Positions 61,336 through 64,000 of a stretch of 64,000 nt of DNA are shown one piece after another. The notes beneath the pieces were generated by a model. That model was not told the origin of the DNA, searched no databases, and saw nothing but the letters and a program-made list of their open reading frames with translations. How positions within the stretch are numbered: position 1 is the first letter of the stretch; the number at the start of each line of letters is the position of its first letter. The DNA comes from Bhargavaea changchunensis (GTDB lineage Bacteria > Bacillota > Bacilli > Bacillales_A > Planococcaceae), in the NCBI RefSeq assembly GCF_042665595.1, contig NZ_JBHTCT010000038.1:1-64000 (forward strand). Direction: 5' to 3'. A program made the position numbers and the translations under genes.

Positions 61336-62777
61336 CGACACGGGCTGAACTTCACCGGAGGCATCGTACCGGGGCTCTTCATGTGCTTCGCAAGGTACCA
61401 AAACCGGTTCTCACGGTTGTTGGGCTACACATTCTGTATGCTGCACTGATCGCACCTGCAGGCAGCCTCGGATACGATGGCAAAGTAGCTCTTTTCGCGT
61501 TTCTGTCCGCCATGACACTCTGGGCCGGAACCCAGCTCCCAACCGGCTATGTGGCCCTCTCCCTCGTCTTGTTCATCATCTTGTTGAAAGCGGGCGAACC
61601 GGATCTGCTTTACCTGTCGATGGCGGAACCCGTTGTCTGGCTCATGATCGGCGCTTTCATCATCGGTGAGGCCTTTACCCGTTCGGGGCTCGCGGATCGG
61701 ATGACACATGCGGCACTTCGCCATTTCGGGAGAAAAGGGAGCCTGGTGAATGCACTGACTGGCCTGCTGTTCGCCACATCTTTTTTCATTCCGTCCACTT
61801 CCGGGCGGGCGGCGCTGGCCAAGCCAATCCTCAATCGGCTTGGCAGCCGGTTTACCGCACGCGAACAGCATGTGCTCTCAATCCTCGCTCCTGCAGTCAT
61901 TCTGATGAGCACATCAGCAACTCTTCTTGGAGCGGGTTCCCACCTGATCGGGGTCGGGCTGCTCGAGACAACTGCAGGCCAGTCGATTTCATTTATCCGA
62001 TGGCTTGTCTGGGGCGTTCCATTTGCCGCAGCGGCGACATGGGTCACCGTTGTGGCCATCCGGCTGACGCTGTGGCCAAAAAATGAAACGACCGTTAAGG
62101 AAGATGGGCTTGAAACAGCCCCGCCCCCTATTAAAATGAGCGCCACAGAAAAAAGGACGCTCATTCTCATTTCAGTCATGCTGATCGGCTGGTTGACGGA
62201 CGGCCTCCATGGTTACGGAATTGCTTTCGTGACGATGGCTGGGGCTGCTCTGGCGATGGTGCCCGGGTATGGTGTCCTTTCTTTTAAGGAAGGTGTCCGT
62301 TCCGTTTCCTGGAATCTGATTCTCTTTGTCGCTGCCGCAACAGCGCTTGGAACGGCCCTGATTGATACAGGTGTCGTCAAGGTGGCCGAAGAAAAGCTTT
62401 CCGGACTGCTTCTGTCTGCCGGGCAGGCCCCTGAGTGGCTGCTTGTCCTCGCGCTTGCCGCGGTCTCGGTGACAAGCCATCTCTACATCACGTCCCATAC
62501 GACCCGTGCCGTGGTGCTGGTGCCGACACTGATCCTGTTTGCCCGCAGCATTGGCGCCGATCCGGCAGCGGCCGTGTTCCTTGGTCTCATCGGCATGAAC
62601 TATTGCCTGACAATGCCCGTCAGCTCCAAGGCTCTGCTTTTGTTCTATGAGGAGGGTGATGCCTCCTTCAGTGTGAAGGACCTCGCCAAGCTCAGTTGTA
62701 TCCTTGCTCCTGTTTACATCGCGCTTATGGTGTTGTTCTACTTCACCTACTGGAAATGGACGGGGCTGGGGCTGTAA
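61332..62777 (+). CDS. SLC13/DASS-type anion transporter, probable glycerate or dicarboxylate
   Basis: A 481-residue transporter with about 11-12 helices of the SLC13/ArsB-NhaD superfamily. The two SNT-like motifs are degenerate: FIPSTSGRAALAKPIL and ITSHTTRAVVLVPTL. Its start overlaps the glycerate kinase stop by ATGA, so glycerate is the likeliest substrate (inference). Divergent from classical SdcS in the motif residues. Followed by a terminator. Confidence 0.85.
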   Translation: MTTRAELHRRHRTGALHVLRKVPKPVLTVVGLHILYAALIAPAGSLGYDGKVALFAFLSAMTLWAGTQLPTGYVALSLVLFIILLKAGEPDLLYLSMAEPVVWLMIGAFIIGEAFTRSGLADRMTHAALRHFGRKGSLVNALTGLLFATSFFIPSTSGRAALAKPILNRLGSRFTAREQHVLSILAPAVILMSTSATLLGAGSHLIGVGLLETTAGQSISFIRWLVWGVPFAAAATWVTVVAIRLTLWPKNETTVKEDGLETAPPPIKMSATEKRTLILISVMLIGWLTDGLHGYGIAFVTMAGAALAMVPGYGVLSFKEGVRSVSWNLILFVAAATALGTALIDTGVVKVAEEKLSGLLLSAGQAPEWLLVLALAAVSVTSHLYITSHTTRAVVLVPTLILFARSIGADPAAAVFLGLIGMNYCLTMPVSSKALLLFYEEGDASFSVKDLAKLSCILAPVYIALMVLFYFTYWKWTGLGL

Positions 62778-62788
62778 TAAAAATGAAG

Positions 62789-62818
62789 CGAAGCATGCCC
62801 TCTTGCATGCTTCGTTCT
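62789..62818 (+). terminator. Terminator of the glycerate operon
   Basis: Perfect 10-bp stem CGAAGCATGC/GCATGCTTCG with a 6-nt loop, followed by TTCTT. Confidence 0.82.
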
Positions 62819-62984
62819 TGTAAGTTCCGGAAGTACACTTTCTCCCTAAGAAAAACCGTTTTTCTAAAAAACACCTTCCCGCTCCATGATGGTAATAATA
62901 AATTACTGCAACAGGCAGGGTTCTCTTCCAATCTATGCTACGATAGGGAACATATAGAGTCAGGAGGGAAACGCCATCAAAAGA

Positions 62985-63764
62985 ATGGACCCGCAAACCC
63001 AGAATTTACTTCTTGAAGCGATGCTGGACGGCAGCCAGACAGCCGCTTTAATCACGGATCCTTCACAGGAAGATCATCCGGTCCTCTACGCCAATAAAAC
63101 GTTTGAAAAACTGACCGGATATAGCCCGGAAGAAACGATCGGCCACAACTGCCGATTCCTTCAGGGGCCTGACACCGAGCTGAAAGACGTGCAGAAAATG
63201 CGCGATGCAATTAGAGATGAACACTCTGTCACCGTTACATTGAAGAACTATAGGAAAAACGGCACACCATTCTGGAACCGGGTCAATATCGAACCGGTCC
63301 GTACGGGAGGACGCCTTTTCTTTATCGGTACCCAGACCGATGTCACAGTCGAAGTGCAGCAACGAAAGAGTCTGGAGGAGAAGGAACGGGAGATCGAGCG
63401 CCTGTCCCTGCCTGTTCTGGAAATCGATGACGGCATCGCGGCCATTTCCCTGAATGGTGAAATGGGTGTCGAGCGCTATCGGCGTCTGACCGTCAAACTC
63501 AGCGAATATGTCCAGCAACATCATTCCCATTCGGTCATCGTGGATATTTCAGGGCTATACTGGGACGAGGACACGCCGGTGTTTGACCTGCTCCAGCTCC
63601 AGGATGTCCTGAGACTGATGGGATGCCAGCTGTTCGTCACCGGCATTTCCCCGAAAGCGGCACGCGATATCGGATCGGAAGTGGACAAGGACCGCAAGCT
63701 GATCGCTTTCTCCTCATTTAAACAGGCCGTGGTCTCTGCGAAAAGAGCCGGTTCCTTTTCCTGA
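62985..63764 (+). CDS. LOV-STAS blue-light receptor (YtvA-like)
   Basis: A 259-residue photoreceptor. LOV (PAS) domain ~10-125 with the flavin-adduct Cys56 in GHNCRFLQGPDT and FMN-binding NYRKNGTPFWN; linker helix ~126-140; STAS domain ~141-255. The RsbT-target threonine positions hold Val162 and Asp196, as expected for YtvA-type members that are not phosphorylated. It should join the stressosome and couple blue light to sigma-B. The ATG lies 16 nt after GGAGGG, unusually far; the spacing would better suit the in-frame ATC at 62976. Confidence 0.93.
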   Translation: MDPQTQNLLLEAMLDGSQTAALITDPSQEDHPVLYANKTFEKLTGYSPEETIGHNCRFLQGPDTELKDVQKMRDAIRDEHSVTVTLKNYRKNGTPFWNRVNIEPVRTGGRLFFIGTQTDVTVEVQQRKSLEEKEREIERLSLPVLEIDDGIAAISLNGEMGVERYRRLTVKLSEYVQQHHSHSVIVDISGLYWDEDTPVFDLLQLQDVLRLMGCQLFVTGISPKAARDIGSEVDKDRKLIAFSSFKQAVVSAKRAGSFS

Positions 63765-63777
63765 CTCGTAAACACGC

Positions 63778-63812
63778 AAAGCCCCTTCCGGCAGTTGCCG
63801 GAAGGGGCTTAT
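63778..63812. terminator. Bidirectional terminator
   Basis: Perfect 15-bp stem AAGCCCCTTCCGGCA/TGCCGGAAGGGGCTT between convergent genes. Confidence 0.9.
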
Positions 63813-63818
63813 TCGAAA

Positions 63819-64000
63819 TTATTGAGTGACAGCAGCTTTTTCGCGGACTGTCTTGAGCGCGCCTGCCCAAGCATTCACTTCGTCAAGCATTGCAGTGACG
63901 TTTGTAAGGTGCAGTTCAGCCGGCTTGAACTCGGAGAAGTTTTCGAAGTCTGTGAACAGCGAGAGTGTAGGGTGCGTGCGCACGTCTGCCACTTTCAGTT
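63819..64000 (-). CDS. C-terminal part of a possible NADPH-dependent FMN reductase-like protein
   Basis: The last 60 codons of a gene that enters from beyond the window. The tail reads THPTLSLFTDFENFSEF, continues FKPAELHLTNVTAMLDEVN and ends WAGALKTVREKAAVTQ. It resembles my memory of the C-terminus of flavodoxin-like NAD(P)H-dependent oxidoreductases, but the catalytic part is not visible, so the name is tentative. It ends next to a bidirectional terminator. Confidence 0.45.
   Translation of the reverse strand, partial: LKVADVRTHPTLSLFTDFENFSEFKPAELHLTNVTAMLDEVNAWAGALKTVREKAAVTQ

Overview
The window is a stretch of low-repeat, gene-dense Firmicute chromosome with a G+C content that looks clearly above 50% (estimated by eye). 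A gamma-type small acid-soluble spore protein and a PdaA-type cortex deacetylase mark it as a spore former. The gene order rrn-ygxA-ygzB-perR-bcp-gsaB-ygaE ... ygaD-ygaC-sspE-mutY-yfhP-yfhJ-yfhH-recX-yfhF closely follows Bacillus subtilis. The high G+C, a probable Lys-acidic amino acid type cross-bridge locus and the divergence from Bacillus sensu stricto suggest a Planococcaceae-like genus (Bhargavaea, Sporosarcina or Planococcus relatives). This placement is inference.

Layout. 1-0.35 kb: 5' end of a 16S rRNA gene on the minus strand with tandem rRNA promoters. 0.35-7 kb: ygxA, ygzB, an autoregulated perR, a cobalamin adenosyltransferase, a 2-hydroxyacid dehydrogenase, bcp, gsaB and ygaE. 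7.05-7.34 kb: non-coding short-period repeat arrays. 7.4-13.2 kb: five-gene oligopeptide ABC importer operon in the order ATPase-ATPase-binding protein-permease-permease. 13.2-14.9 kb: AT-richer class D sortase with its LPKTA-anchored acidic substrate. 15.1-23.7 kb: ygaD, ygaC, sspE, mutY, yfhP, yfhJ-yfhH-recX, yfhF and pdaA. 23.7-33.3 kb: MFS, OsmC, small proteins, a P1B-type metal ATPase, YihY, a YtxH-like protein, an alanine symporter, yfkK and an M29 aminopeptidase. 33.5-39.1 kb: an MreB paralogue, GNAT, pepF, a 7-TM protein and methionine aminopeptidase. 39.2-40 kb: TPP riboswitch plus thiT. 40.1-48.5 kb (minus strand): GDSL lipase, yfmL-like helicase, Asp/Glu racemase, amidase, FbpA-like small protein, Ca2+/H+ antiporter, and a Fem-type transferase plus ATP-grasp ligase that together look like a peptidoglycan cross-bridge locus. 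48.8-54.7 kb: M48 peptidase-ankyrin fusion, peptide transporter, zinc metallopeptidase, RsbR paralogue and TspO. 55.6-58.7 kb: serine-type T-box leader driving an aminotransferase-serA operon. 58.8-59 kb: inverted 21-nt repeat array. 59-64 kb: HAD hydrolase, glycerate kinase-transporter operon, LOV-STAS photoreceptor and the 3' end of a possible flavin reductase gene.

The window is largely conserved core chromosome. I do not see phage, CRISPR, toxin-antitoxin or anti-phage machinery. The least explained material is non-coding: three arrays of strictly periodic 20- or 21-nt degenerate units, two of which share the same core 51 kb apart, and a structured element of about 200 nt present twice, each time between a stop codon and the transcription terminator. 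Among genes, the sortase/acidic-protein pair, the cross-bridge locus, the M48-ankyrin fusion and the T-box-controlled non-SerC aminotransferase deserve most attention. Start codons were chosen from Shine-Dalgarno spacing and remembered homologue lengths. No database search was possible.
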